64,000 bases of DNA from an uncultured Enterobacterales bacterium (GCA_946478305.1 CAMLBO010000008.1:26870-90869), one strand, 5' to 3'. Shown: positions 46,179 to 55,567, counted from the first letter of the stretch. Program-made: numbers and translations. The notes: generated by a model from the letters alone, not told the origin.

Positions 46179-48695
46179 ATGCCTAAACCTGCACAACATG
46201 AAGCCGTTCAGGAGAATGACACACTTAATCGGTACCTACTCACTTTCCAGCACAATAGTGATATTGATGCCGATGTAATTTCATTTACTGCTACTGAATG
46301 TCTTAGCCAGCCTTACTGTTACTCCATTAAATTCAGCTGCACCCGCCAAAATCTCCCACTCAATGAGATGCTCAACTGCAACGCCAGTTTTATTCTAAGA
46401 GCACCAAATCCGCACAAATTCTGGGATACGGACCCGAAATGGGACCAGTTAAAACAGGTTAACGGCATTATCACTTCTTTTGCACGCATCGATTCCTCGC
46501 CTGATGAGGCAGTATATGAGTGCATGTTAGAACACGAACTGGCCTTACTGAACAAAACCAAGAAATCTGCCGTTTACCTCAATGTTTCGGTCCCGGACTT
46601 AGTTAAACAAGTCATGCTGGAACACCGGGAGATTGAAAGCTACAAAATTGACTTTGATAAATTAACCTATGCCTATTCTGCACGCGAGATGGTCATACAA
46701 TGGCAGGAAACGGATCTCCAGTTTATCCTCCGCCTTCTTTCTGAAGTCGGTATTTGGTTTCGATTTGAAAACCACCCCAAAATTCACACAGAAGTGATCA
46801 CCGTGTTTGGCGACTCAGGTAGCCGTTATATATTCAGTGAAAATAAAATTCCCTACGTCCGCAATTCAGGCATGACAAGTGCCAATCAGTACGTGACAGA
46901 ACTGAAGGAATCCTATTCCGTCATACCTGACAGTGTGTTGTCTCGCAATTATAACTATCGTGACCCGTTTACTCACAGTGCTGAGAAATCAGTTCATGTG
47001 CCCAACATACCCGATAGCATCAAATCCGGACGTGAATATCACTACGCTGATAACCACCTTTCTACAGGTGATATCTATGCGAGGGAAAGCGACAGCGCCA
47101 CTTTTAACGCCCGTATTCGCCATGAAAATTTGCTTAACGACCAGAGCGTATTTTCTGCCATAACAAATGACCCGTCGTTATCTCCCGGCTGGATGTTTTA
47201 TCCTGAGGGAAATATCTCTGACGGGTTCAAACGTGGGTTTGTTGTTTGCCGGACTGAGGTCAGCGGCAGTCGGGGAGAGCACTTTATTGCAACCTTGCAC
47301 GGGATCCCTTATAGCGAAAGTTACAGTTTCCGTCCGCAGCGGCTACCCCGACCTGTGATTGCGGGAACATTACCCGCCAGAGTCTCGATCAGAGAGCAAA
47401 ATGGGCTTTATGCCAGCACGGATAAGCTGGGTCGCTACATTGTTAAATTTGATTTTGATTTAGACGAAAAGAAGAAAGGCTACGAAAGCGCATTCGTCCG
47501 ACTCGGAAGACCTTACGCGGGAGATACGTATGGGATGCATTTTCCTTTGCTTGAAGGCGTTGAGGTCGCGATTGCCTTTGAGTACGGAGACCCTGACAGG
47601 CCGTTTATCTCCCACGTGCTTCATGATGGTCGACACCCCGATTTAGTTACGATGTACAACGATACCCGCAACGTCATCCGTACTCCCTCTTACAACAAGA
47701 TCAGACTCGAGGACAAACGGGATCAAGAACACATAAAGTTATCGACTGAATATGGCAAATCCCAGCTCAATACGGGCCATATGGTGGATAGCCAACGCAA
47801 GAAGCGCGGCGAAGGGTTAGAGGGCCGTACAGACCACTGGGTATCGTTGCGTGGGGCAAAAGGGCTTCTGCTGACCACCGAAGCACAACCCCGGGCTCAG
47901 GGGCAACAATTAGATATGGCCGCTGCCATTGCCTCTCTGGAAGGTGCTTTAGCGCTGGCAAAGACGTTGCAACAATGTGCCACGACGGCGGGAGCCAGCT
48001 CCGTAGATACCCAATCACAACAGAGTTTACAGAAGGTGTTGGATCACTTAACCGGGCCCGCTATGTTGGCCTACTCTGACGCGGGTCAGGCTCATATAAC
48101 TCCCTCGACCCTTCAATTATCAGCCGGGAAGGATTGGGTCGCAACGTCGGGCAGTAATGCAAGTATCAGTGTCTTGAAAAAGTTCTCGTTGGCTGTCGGC
48201 GATACAATCTCATTGTTCGCCCGAAAACTCGGCATACAGATGATCGCCGGTGCCGGTGATGTGGTTGCTCAGGCACAGCAAGGCGGGATGCACTTGTTGT
48301 CTCATCAGGATTTTACCCTGTCCAGTACCGATGGAAAAACCAACGTCAGTGCCAAACAGGGGATCCAACTGACCTGTGGCGGTGGCGGTATCCGCATCAA
48401 CGCTGACGGTTCAGTGGAGATATTCTCGCCGACGGGGATTGACCTTAAAGGACCTAATCTGGCGTTTAAGGGATCAGAAAGTGTCAAAACAACGGTGCCT
48501 GCATTCAAAAATGGTGCGTTTAAACGCCGATTCAAACTTCATGCGGCTGACAACCCGGAACAAGGCCTGCCTGAACAAAAATTCCGCCTGAAGAGCGAAA
48601 CGGGCGAAATTCTGGAAGGGGTAACGGATGCAGAAGGGCACTCAGCCCTGTTTGATTCGGTGGATCTGAATACCTACAAGATGGAACTTCTCTGA
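46179..48695 (+). CDS. vgrG: Type VI secretion spike protein VgrG (TssI) with C-terminal transthyretin-like tail
   Basis: An 838-residue VgrG. N-terminal gp27/gp5-like base (LLTFQHNSDIDADVISFTATECLSQPYCYSI...), the OB fold with GRYIVKFDFDLDEK and LGRPYAGDTYGMHFPLLEGVEVAIAFEYGDPDRP, then DUF2345 and the beta-prism stalk to about 755. A tail of about 70 residues follows (RRFKLHAADNPEQGLPEQKF to the end, with GVTDAEGHSALFDSVDL), resembling the transthyretin-like adaptor that binds Tle3 lipases in other VgrGs. AAGGAAG precedes the ATG. Its stop overlaps the lipase start (TGATG), so cargo and carrier are co-translated. No other structural T6SS gene is in the window. Confidence 0.94.
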   Translation: MPKPAQHEAVQENDTLNRYLLTFQHNSDIDADVISFTATECLSQPYCYSIKFSCTRQNLPLNEMLNCNASFILRAPNPHKFWDTDPKWDQLKQVNGIITSFARIDSSPDEAVYECMLEHELALLNKTKKSAVYLNVSVPDLVKQVMLEHREIESYKIDFDKLTYAYSAREMVIQWQETDLQFILRLLSEVGIWFRFENHPKIHTEVITVFGDSGSRYIFSENKIPYVRNSGMTSANQYVTELKESYSVIPDSVLSRNYNYRDPFTHSAEKSVHVPNIPDSIKSGREYHYADNHLSTGDIYARESDSATFNARIRHENLLNDQSVFSAITNDPSLSPGWMFYPEGNISDGFKRGFVVCRTEVSGSRGEHFIATLHGIPYSESYSFRPQRLPRPVIAGTLPARVSIREQNGLYASTDKLGRYIVKFDFDLDEKKKGYESAFVRLGRPYAGDTYGMHFPLLEGVEVAIAFEYGDPDRPFISHVLHDGRHPDLVTMYNDTRNVIRTPSYNKIRLEDKRDQEHIKLSTEYGKSQLNTGHMVDSQRKKRGEGLEGRTDHWVSLRGAKGLLLTTEAQPRAQGQQLDMAAAIASLEGALALAKTLQQCATTAGASSVDTQSQQSLQKVLDHLTGPAMLAYSDAGQAHITPSTLQLSAGKDWVATSGSNASISVLKKFSLAVGDTISLFARKLGIQMIAGAGDVVAQAQQGGMHLLSHQDFTLSSTDGKTNVSAKQGIQLTCGGGGIRINADGSVEIFSPTGIDLKGPNLAFKGSESVKTTVPAFKNGAFKRRFKLHAADNPEQGLPEQKFRLKSETGEILEGVTDAEGHSALFDSVDLNTYKMELL

Positions 48696-50833
48696 TGGCA
48701 GATACTAAAACCAGCCCTTACCGCCAGCGTGTGATCGCTGACAACGTTGTCCCAGTCCACGAGGCTCACGGCATCGAGGCCCAGACCTGTAATGTCGCGG
48801 TACCCCGTCCGATGCCCTGCATTGTTATTCTCATCCATGGTGTTAATGACGTAGGGGAGGCTTACCAGAATCAGGAAACAGGTATCATCGAAGGCCTTAA
48901 TAAGCGCCTCGACCGAACAGATTTATACCCGCACGAATGGAAAGACTTCCTGATGCAGCAAGGTGAGGATGCACAGAAGAAAATTAAAGTTCCTGGCCGT
49001 TCGCCGGTGATCCCATTCTATTGGGGTTACAGACCGGTCACGCATGATGACTGGAAAGCGGACCAAAAAAGATATCGTGAAGAGGTCAGTAAACTCAGCA
49101 ACGGTGCGCACTTACCCTATGACGCGTATCAGGAAAATGACCCACAAAAAATGGCAGCAATGGGTAATGACGGCAGCAATACGGTTAAATTTCAGAATGA
49201 CTGCTTCAAAAATACCCTTGATGTGAATTTTGCTAAAAACGGTGGGACCTTCGCCAATGCCACCACCAATATCCCGGATATGTTAGGGCCGGGTTCTAAC
49301 GGTCTGGTGGTTGCCGCCGCCGGCTTTGGCACGCTATACATGAACGGGGGCAATTTCACCCATCCTATCTTCCATAACCCGCACCGAATCTATCAGTTCT
49401 TTGCAGCCCAACGGCTGGCAGATTTGATTCTACAAATCCGAAACAATGCGGAAACACAGCAAGATGTGATCAATATTGTCGCCCACAGTCAGGGGACAAT
49501 TATCACTATGCTGGCCAATATGCTGGTCAAGAAACAAGGTGCGGAGCCCGCTAACTGCGTGATCCTCAACCATTCCCCGTATTCACTCGAAAGTCGTTTT
49601 AGTGAAAACCTTCAGGAGGGGCATCATCAGACTGATAAGGCTCGTCAAAAAACCTTTAAAAACTTCTGCAATCTGATGGCAACCCAATACAAAGGCGGGC
49701 AGCACTCGGAAGAAGAGATCATAGCATTGGAAAAACTCTGCGCACTGCAAAAGGATGACAAAAATAAGTGGCGGAGTGACCCCCGCTACAGCCGCAATAA
49801 CAATGGCAAAGTCTATAACTACTTTTGCCCGGTTGATGGCACGGTTTCACTTCAGAACATCAAAGGATTTGGTTGGCGTGGGGTCCCTAAAGATATCGCG
49901 ACGGGTATTCCCAATCTCTATCAGAGAGTTTTCTACCAGCATGGTGAGGTAGGCAAAGCTCCTGATGGCCAACCCTTTAAACTGCCAGCCGCACAAAAAG
50001 GAGATTTCAAAACCACCCCGGGCATGAACGCCAGTTATGACTTTAATGACGTCATTATCAACGGCGAAGAATTGCCTGAAACCTTCACCTTTACCCTTAT
50101 GGGCGAAGGGAATCATCCTGACGATGATTCAGCAACCTGTGATATCCCATATTCAGGCAAAGTAGACCCTGACGGCCCAGACCAATCTATATCGTACTCG
50201 GCAAAAGCCGGGGCCATCAGCAGGACGAAAACGGCAACCTATGCGCTGAATAACTACGAATATCGATGGTCTGTGGGTCACGTGTTATCAAAAGAGGAAC
50301 TGGCGATAGAAAGTGCCGACCGTGGCAAAACAATGGTCAAAGGCATTATCACCGGCACGAAAGATTTTAAAGAGTTGCAGCTGACATGGCTGAAAACGCG
50401 TGATGAGCTGGAAAAGGAATGGAAGCAAGCTGACCCGGTGGGTTATAGCCAGCACTCCTCAATTGTCATGAGTAAATTGACCCCGTCTCATGCCATGGCC
50501 TTTGATCTGGCCGTTGGGCAATGCAAGTCTTTTGACTTTAAATGGGGAGAGTTCTGGATGGAGCTGCTTCACAGAGCCGACTGGCGAGATCCGCTGAATA
50601 AGTATATTCCGGCAAAAAACTACTATCGAACAGGGAACTTGATTGATGCGGATACCAAATTCTTTATGAACAAACCTGATGATATTTTACCTACCGGTGA
50701 CTTTGGTGTGGTCAATGAGTATTACAATAGTACCAAAGTAAAACCCGCTCGATATCCCGAGATCTATAATGAAGAAACTCCAAATTTGCAATGGGATATG
50801 CCGAAGCCGCTTAACGACTATCAAATGAAATAA
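48695..50833 (+). CDS. Tle3-type T6SS phospholipase effector (DUF3274)
   Basis: A 712-residue effector. The alpha/beta hydrolase core starts at PCIVILIHGVNDVGEAYQNQ (about 41-60) and has the nucleophile elbow VAHSQGTIITML (Ser about 266), a variant of G-x-S-x-G with Ala in the first place. A DUF3274-like C-terminal region has DPVGYSQHSSIVMSKLTPSHAMAFDLAVGQ (about 590-620), as in Tle3. No signal peptide, as expected for VgrG-carried cargo. It would attack membrane phospholipids of rival cells. Immunity is given by the three lipoproteins downstream. Confidence 0.85.
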   Translation: MADTKTSPYRQRVIADNVVPVHEAHGIEAQTCNVAVPRPMPCIVILIHGVNDVGEAYQNQETGIIEGLNKRLDRTDLYPHEWKDFLMQQGEDAQKKIKVPGRSPVIPFYWGYRPVTHDDWKADQKRYREEVSKLSNGAHLPYDAYQENDPQKMAAMGNDGSNTVKFQNDCFKNTLDVNFAKNGGTFANATTNIPDMLGPGSNGLVVAAAGFGTLYMNGGNFTHPIFHNPHRIYQFFAAQRLADLILQIRNNAETQQDVINIVAHSQGTIITMLANMLVKKQGAEPANCVILNHSPYSLESRFSENLQEGHHQTDKARQKTFKNFCNLMATQYKGGQHSEEEIIALEKLCALQKDDKNKWRSDPRYSRNNNGKVYNYFCPVDGTVSLQNIKGFGWRGVPKDIATGIPNLYQRVFYQHGEVGKAPDGQPFKLPAAQKGDFKTTPGMNASYDFNDVIINGEELPETFTFTLMGEGNHPDDDSATCDIPYSGKVDPDGPDQSISYSAKAGAISRTKTATYALNNYEYRWSVGHVLSKEELAIESADRGKTMVKGIITGTKDFKELQLTWLKTRDELEKEWKQADPVGYSQHSSIVMSKLTPSHAMAFDLAVGQCKSFDFKWGEFWMELLHRADWRDPLNKYIPAKNYYRTGNLIDADTKFFMNKPDDILPTGDFGVVNEYYNSTKVKPARYPEIYNEETPNLQWDMPKPLNDYQMK

Positions 50834-50846
50834 CAGGGAAAACTCA

Positions 50847-51557
50847 ATGAAGGGATTTATTAAATTATGTGTGGTTTTGATGGTGTTGGGATCTACAGGA
50901 TGTCAGGCAAAACAGGTGCCGACACAGGTTATATATCGTTTTGACGACCACCGCTATCTGGAACTCATCGGATATGATTGTGAAGGCGCTCTCTGGTATA
51001 TCGATAGCCAGAGGGGGATCCACTCGCAGATAACTTCGCAGTTCTTCAGAATTTTTACTAAAACCTACATACATCCCTCTGAGCAATATATTGCTGTACC
51101 TAACTGGGGCACGGGATATGGTGGAGTAAGTGTTTCGAAAGACTATGGACAAACTTGGCGGCCAGCAAGGCCCTCTCCCGGGCCAAATGAGCCAGATGGT
51201 AGTGACTCGCCACCACAGGAGGATGTAATTTCCTTCACGGTTGTCAATGACCAAGGTTTTTTACTCACCAAGAAAAGCCTCTATATGTCTTCAAAGCCCT
51301 TCGAAGATCCGAGAGTTCAGCCCGGTGGGCCGGGAATTCCTCACACCCTGCAAGATGGCCAAGTTCAAGTAATTAAGCCCGGCTCTGATGGTTGGAAATG
51401 GGGCATGGTGTACTCAACAAAACGTGGCCTTGTAGATACTGTTCAGATACTCAAAACCAACTGGCAGGGTCTACCGGATAAGGTGCCAGAGGTGAATAAC
51501 TACAAGGGTTGGGACCATATGCGTTGCGATATGAACGCCGGAAAAGAGAATGAATGA
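50847..51557 (+). CDS. Tli3-type immunity lipoprotein, copy 1
   Basis: A 236-residue lipoprotein. Lipobox LGSTGC (Cys about 19). Body: YRFDDHRYLELIGYDCEGALWYIDSQ, HPSEQYIAVPNW, and ISFTVVNDQGFLLTKKSLYM, ending in KGWDHMRCDMNAGKE. This is the Tli3-like immunity family, placed in the periplasm to block the cognate Tle3. It begins 13 bp after the lipase. Its stop overlaps copy 2 (ATGA). Of the three it is the most diverged at its C-terminal third (KWGMVYSTKRGLVD). Confidence 0.87.
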   Translation: MKGFIKLCVVLMVLGSTGCQAKQVPTQVIYRFDDHRYLELIGYDCEGALWYIDSQRGIHSQITSQFFRIFTKTYIHPSEQYIAVPNWGTGYGGVSVSKDYGQTWRPARPSPGPNEPDGSDSPPQEDVISFTVVNDQGFLLTKKSLYMSSKPFEDPRVQPGGPGIPHTLQDGQVQVIKPGSDGWKWGMVYSTKRGLVDTVQILKTNWQGLPDKVPEVNNYKGWDHMRCDMNAGKENE

Positions 51558-52267
51558 TGGAAAGCGTAAATGGATTTTTTAAAATATCGGCCATATTGAT
51601 GGCATTAACTGTTATAGGTTGCCAGGCCAAACAGGAACCCACACAGGTCGTTTATCGTTTTGACGATCACCGTTTTCTCGAACTGACTGGATATGACTGT
51701 GAAGGAGCGCTTTGGTTTACAGATACACAACGTAGTATTCATACGGAAGTAGCCAGCCAATTCTACCGAATTTTCAGTCGTAAATATATTCATCCTTCGC
51801 AAAAATATATTGCAATTATGTCTTTTGATTCAAGTGGGTTTATCGTTTCAAAAGATTATGGGGAAACATGGCAAGAGGCATCATTCTCACCAGGCTCAAA
51901 TGAGCCTGATGAAATGAATTCACCACCGCAGGATGAGGTGATTTCCTTCACGGTTGTCAATGATCAAGGTTTTTTACTCACCAAGAAAAGCCTCTACATG
52001 TCTTCAAAACCCTTCGAAGATCCGAGAGTTCAGCCCGGCGGGCCGGGAATTCCATTTACGACCGAAGACGGTGCACAGCATATCTTAAGACCTCAATCAC
52101 CGGGTTGGGCATGGGGAGCAGTGTATTTAACTAAGCGCGGGTTGGAACATGATACTGCGCAGTACAAAACTAACTATCAGGGTCTTCCTGATAAAGTCCC
52201 TGAAGTGAAGAATTATAAGGGCTGGGATCATATGCGTTGCGATATGAATGCAGGAAAAGGGAAGTAA
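51554..52267 (+). CDS. Tli3-type immunity lipoprotein, copy 2
   Basis: A 237-residue paralogue of copy 1 with lipobox LTVIGC. It starts with two ATG codons and overlaps both neighbours by one to four bases. The central part differs from copies 1 and 3 (HTEVASQFYRIFSRKYIHPSQ, then IMSFDSSGF), while the ISFTVVNDQGF...VQPGGPGIP block is identical in all three proteins and nearly so in DNA. The C-terminal part (EDGAQHILRPQSPGWAWGAVY) is shared with copy 3. Confidence 0.87.
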   Translation: MMESVNGFFKISAILMALTVIGCQAKQEPTQVVYRFDDHRFLELTGYDCEGALWFTDTQRSIHTEVASQFYRIFSRKYIHPSQKYIAIMSFDSSGFIVSKDYGETWQEASFSPGSNEPDEMNSPPQDEVISFTVVNDQGFLLTKKSLYMSSKPFEDPRVQPGGPGIPFTTEDGAQHILRPQSPGWAWGAVYLTKRGLEHDTAQYKTNYQGLPDKVPEVKNYKGWDHMRCDMNAGKGK

Positions 52268-52986
52268 TGATGGAAAGCGTAAATGGATTTTTAAAAATAT
52301 CGGTCATGTTGATGGCATTAACTGTTATAGGTTGTCAGGCCAAACAGGCACCCACACAGGTTGTTTACCGTTTTGATGACCACCGCTATCTGGAACTGAC
52401 CGGGTACGATTGTGAGGGGGCACTCTGGTATACCGATAGCCAGAGAGGCATTCACTCGCAGATTAGTTCTCAGTTCTACCAGATCTTCACCAAGACTTAT
52501 ATACATCCGTCCGAAAAGTATATTGCCGTACCTTGGTGGCATACAGGGCCCGGAGGCTTGAGTGCTTCAAAAGACTATGGGAAAACATGGCAGCCTGTAG
52601 CTGCCTCCCCCGGTCCTAATGAGCCTAATGGTGATAATGCGCCACCACAGGATGATGTAATTTCCTTCACGGTTGTAAATGACCAAGGATTTTTACTCAC
52701 CAAAAAAAGCCTCTACATGTCTTCAAAGCCCTTCGAAGATCCGAGAGTTCAGCCCGGTGGGCCGGGAATTCCATTTACGACCGAAGACGGTGCGCAACAT
52801 GTCCTGACAGCTCAGTTTCCGGGGTGGGCATGGGGGGCAGTTTACTTAACTAAACGGGGATTGGAACATGATACTGCGCAGTACAAAACGAACTATCAGG
52901 GTCTTCCTGATAAAGTCCCTGAAGTGAAGAATTATAAGGGCTGGGATCATATGCGTTGCGATATGAATGCAGGAAAAGGGAATTAA
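52267..52986 (+). CDS. Tli3-type immunity lipoprotein, copy 3
   Basis: A 239-residue paralogue. Its N-terminus (MMESVNGFLKISVMLMALTVIGC) and C-terminal third match copy 2, while the middle (WYTDSQRGIHSQISSQFYQIFTKTYIHPSEKYIAVPWW) matches copy 1. The gene is thus a mosaic of the other two. The start overlaps the copy 2 stop (TAATG). An upstream frame from 52237 only reads the end of copy 2. Confidence 0.87.
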   Translation: MMESVNGFLKISVMLMALTVIGCQAKQAPTQVVYRFDDHRYLELTGYDCEGALWYTDSQRGIHSQISSQFYQIFTKTYIHPSEKYIAVPWWHTGPGGLSASKDYGKTWQPVAASPGPNEPNGDNAPPQDDVISFTVVNDQGFLLTKKSLYMSSKPFEDPRVQPGGPGIPFTTEDGAQHVLTAQFPGWAWGAVYLTKRGLEHDTAQYKTNYQGLPDKVPEVKNYKGWDHMRCDMNAGKGN

Positions 52987-52988
52987 TC

Positions 52989-53246
52989 ATGTTAGGTGTG
53001 ATCCGCTTAAATGACCCACTGGAGAATGGCGGCCAAGTCATCTCTGCATCAGGGTCTACGTTCATGGATATTCCTGTAGCACTGAAAGGTGACACCGTAT
53101 TCTGTGAATTGCATCAAGGTACCTATCAAATCGTTGGTTGCCACGACTCGTGGACAATGAACGAGCGGGGCGTGGCTGTAGATGGATGCACGGCAGCTTG
53201 CGGGTGTGCCATGAGATCAACTCTGACCATCGCAGGAGTAGCCTAA
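52989..53246 (+). CDS. PAAR-domain T6SS spike-tip protein
   Basis: An 85-residue PAAR protein: GVIRLNDPLENGGQVISASGSTFMDIPVALKGD, HQGTYQIVGCHDSWTMNERGVAVDGCTAACGCAMRST. The His and Cys residues that hold the tip zinc are present. It caps the VgrG spike. ATG 52989 is 2 bp after the last immunity gene; the stop overlaps the next gene (TAATG). Confidence 0.9.
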   Translation: MLGVIRLNDPLENGGQVISASGSTFMDIPVALKGDTVFCELHQGTYQIVGCHDSWTMNERGVAVDGCTAACGCAMRSTLTIAGVA

Positions 53247-54628
53247 TGGTGTGGAAATTATACCCAACTCAAAAAGGAGCAGGTGACTTTAAAATGCCAT
53301 GGTTGGTTTTTCTAATAATTTACATTGTAGTTATTGGAATCAGCCTATTGATAAGAGCCAGCACATGGCCAGATAATAAACATGTCGATGTGGAGTTTAT
53401 ATTTGATTCCGTGGTGTTCCCTATTTTAATCGTAACTTCAGTAATTTCTGTTCTGTGCATGTTTGTGAGTGCCGAATACTACCTTGAAGAATCGAAGAAA
53501 ATAATTGCTGACTGGCAAAAATTTAACTTGAAAAGCTATGCAAGTCAGCACTTAAAAATCGCTGCATGGTCTCTCGTTTCACCCATCGATGACCTTGCAC
53601 TCAAAATGCTGAAACTCGAGGGGGAATTTCCACTAGCCCCTAAAACCCCCGTTAAGATAGCCACTGGTATCGACGAATTTGAAGCGACTCGAATACAGCA
53701 AGTATTGAGCCAGCTTTTGACACCAATGGCAGAAACCTTAAAAAAATACCCTGATTTTGATATTACTTATTGGGTTAGGGCGGGGGATGAGTATACAGAA
53801 GACGATATAAATTCAATGATCACAAAGTTTGATATTAAAGCCTCTGGTAATCGTAAAATGATTGGGTTAAATGAATGCCCGAATTACTCTCTCATTAATA
53901 CGATGATTTCAGATTCTAACCAAGCTTATCGCTATCGACATCTGTTGATCATATGCGATATAAACAGTGATACAGAATCTGAATGTATGGAAACAGCGAG
54001 TGCCTTTTATTTCTGTAGTGACTATACAGAGCAAGATAATAAACGCCCTGTATTTCTGTTTCAGCCAATGACAGATAATAGCGATATAAACAAATCAACC
54101 TCAGTATACTTAGAGATAGAAGATAGCACTGACTCAATTCCTAAGACACTCTGGCACACAGGTTTATCTCGGCTTGAGAAATATCCTTTATTGAAAGCAT
54201 TAGATGATGGCAGAGCTGCACAAAACAGATTAGAACTGGAATTATCACTGGGGAAAAGGTCAGAAGGGTATACTTGGTTAGCACTTGCTGCTGCATCTGA
54301 TGCAGTTATGTATGCTCAAGGGGCACAACTTTTAGCAGCATCAGACCGAAACCAAGCTGGCTTGATAAAAATATCACCAGAACTGCCTAATGAACCCTCA
54401 GAACCCGTAATGAAAGACCACTTCATACCGATGTTTAGTGGTTTTTATGCAACTTTCTTCACATTATCGACGCTATTTGTTGGTTTGGGATTATTCGGTG
54501 AATTTCCTTCCTTATTGCTTTCAATACTCATTGCAGTAGCCGTTCTGGTAATTATCATGGGGGGTGGGTACATTTTAACAGTGTTAACTAGAGACCGTGC
54601 GTGGGATGAAATGAGTAATTTAAAATAA
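53246..54628 (+). CDS. Uncharacterised T6SS-island membrane protein
   Basis: A 460-residue protein with two N-terminal membrane helices (about 17-38 and 53-76), a soluble domain of about 300 residues and two C-terminal helices (about 395-445). The middle domain has IATGIDEFEATRIQQVLSQLL and SYVLxxAAASDAVMYAQGAQLLAAS-like features but no motif I can assign. It is coupled to the PAAR gene by a TAATG overlap. Similar proteins follow PAAR genes in other enterobacterial vgrG islands by my recollection. It could be a loading factor or an inner-membrane immunity or effector protein; not known. Confidence 0.7.
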   Translation: MVWKLYPTQKGAGDFKMPWLVFLIIYIVVIGISLLIRASTWPDNKHVDVEFIFDSVVFPILIVTSVISVLCMFVSAEYYLEESKKIIADWQKFNLKSYASQHLKIAAWSLVSPIDDLALKMLKLEGEFPLAPKTPVKIATGIDEFEATRIQQVLSQLLTPMAETLKKYPDFDITYWVRAGDEYTEDDINSMITKFDIKASGNRKMIGLNECPNYSLINTMISDSNQAYRYRHLLIICDINSDTESECMETASAFYFCSDYTEQDNKRPVFLFQPMTDNSDINKSTSVYLEIEDSTDSIPKTLWHTGLSRLEKYPLLKALDDGRAAQNRLELELSLGKRSEGYTWLALAAASDAVMYAQGAQLLAASDRNQAGLIKISPELPNEPSEPVMKDHFIPMFSGFYATFFTLSTLFVGLGLFGEFPSLLLSILIAVAVLVIIMGGGYILTVLTRDRAWDEMSNLK

Positions 54629-54668
54629 AAATACTCATATTTTTTTAAATTCAGATGATCCAAACACA

Positions 54669-55070
54669 ATGTATAAATACAAAGACCTTATCACCCCTGT
54701 CGTTACCATTTCAGGAGTCTGGATTGGTGCCAGACTGGCGTTACATAACGAAATTCGGAAGAAAACACTAGAGTTGGAAGCGGAGCGACTTGTACCTATG
54801 GCCGAGGAATGTGACATCTATTTACGCAATCTGAATGGGTATTGCATGAGAGTGGCGAGGCTGCTTCATGACTTTTCAGACGGGTATAAAAAGAGAGTCA
54901 CTCTGGCTGACATAACCGAAGGTCTGAAAAAATCAGCTGAAGCAGGAACTGCAATCGATCACAATGCCGCACGCACATTCCAGAATACCCTCGGACTGCA
55001 CCGGTCAGCCGATTTTGCTGAGTGGAAAGAGCTCATCGTTCCGCTAGTTCTGAGCCAGTTTATTTTGTAA
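54669..55070 (+). CDS. Hypothetical membrane-anchored protein
   Basis: A 133-residue protein with one N-terminal membrane helix (LITPVVTISGVWIGARLAL, about 6-25) and a helical cytosolic part (RKKTLELEAERLVPMAEECDIYLRNLN...). No known family by eye. It lies 40 bp after the T6SS membrane protein and may belong to the island. Confidence 0.55.
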   Translation: MYKYKDLITPVVTISGVWIGARLALHNEIRKKTLELEAERLVPMAEECDIYLRNLNGYCMRVARLLHDFSDGYKKRVTLADITEGLKKSAEAGTAIDHNAARTFQNTLGLHRSADFAEWKELIVPLVLSQFIL

Positions 55071-55143
55071 GACATTCTTCTGTCCGTTCCTCGCTCTTAG
55101 CCCAAACTCAGTTCTTGCCTGACCTTATAAAGAAAAAGGATCG

Positions 55144-55157
55144 ACTAAAGTCTTAGT
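55144..55157. promoter_or_regulatory. Third CTTAGT-type dyad downstream of the Ner-like gene
   Basis: ACTAAAGTCTTAGT is an imperfect relative of the two palindromes at 55518 and 55568, followed by a further TCTTAGTTACC at 55164-55174. It may be an outlying site of the same regulator. Weak. Confidence 0.3.
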
Positions 55158-55218
55158 TAATTATCTTAGTTACCTCCTCTTCGCAGGAAGGAGAAGTAAC
55201 GTATTTTCCTGAACATAA

Positions 55219-55494
55219 TTATTTTCGTTGAAAAGGCTCTTTTATTTTTCTCATCTTTTTCTCCACCACTTTCCCTGTCATCTGATCAATATATCTGCTC
55301 GGCCAGATAATCTGCGGTTTAATCCCGATTGCGTTAGCAATTAACTGTTCACCCTTCGGCCAGGGACGGAAAAGTGCATTTGCCAACGTGGAGGAACTCA
55401 GACCTGATGCCCTTGAAAGCGCAGTGAGCGTCGTTCCTTTTTTTCTGATGGTCGCAATAATATCCGCCTGATGCCAATCTTTCGATTTCGTCAT
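55219..55494 (-). CDS. Ner/SfsB-like winged-helix regulator
   Basis: A 91-residue DNA-binding protein of the phage Mu Ner family (also Nlp/SfsB): DWHQADIIATIRKKGTTLTALSRASGLSSSTLANALFRPWPKGEQLIANAIGIKPQIIWPSRY. The helix-turn-helix and the typical WPSRY end are present. It diverges from an XRE gene across 110 bp that carry two matching palindromes. The pair looks like a small phage-type switch. Confidence 0.87.
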   Translation of the reverse strand: MTKSKDWHQADIIATIRKKGTTLTALSRASGLSSSTLANALFRPWPKGEQLIANAIGIKPQIIWPSRYIDQMTGKVVEKKMRKIKEPFQRK

Positions 55495-55517
55495 GTAAAG
55501 CTCCGTTTATGCTGTTT

Positions 55518-55534
55518 ACTAAGTTATCCTTAGT
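55518..55534. promoter_or_regulatory. Operator 1, palindrome ACTAAG-N5-CTTAGT
   Basis: ACTAAGTTATCCTTAGT, 24 bp before the Ner-like start. Its arms match those of the site at 55568-55582, about 49 bp away centre to centre. The shared dyad between divergent regulators implies binding by one of them. Confidence 0.7.
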
Positions 55535-55567
55535 ATTTCGCAAGCCTAAAAATAACACAATGAAAAG

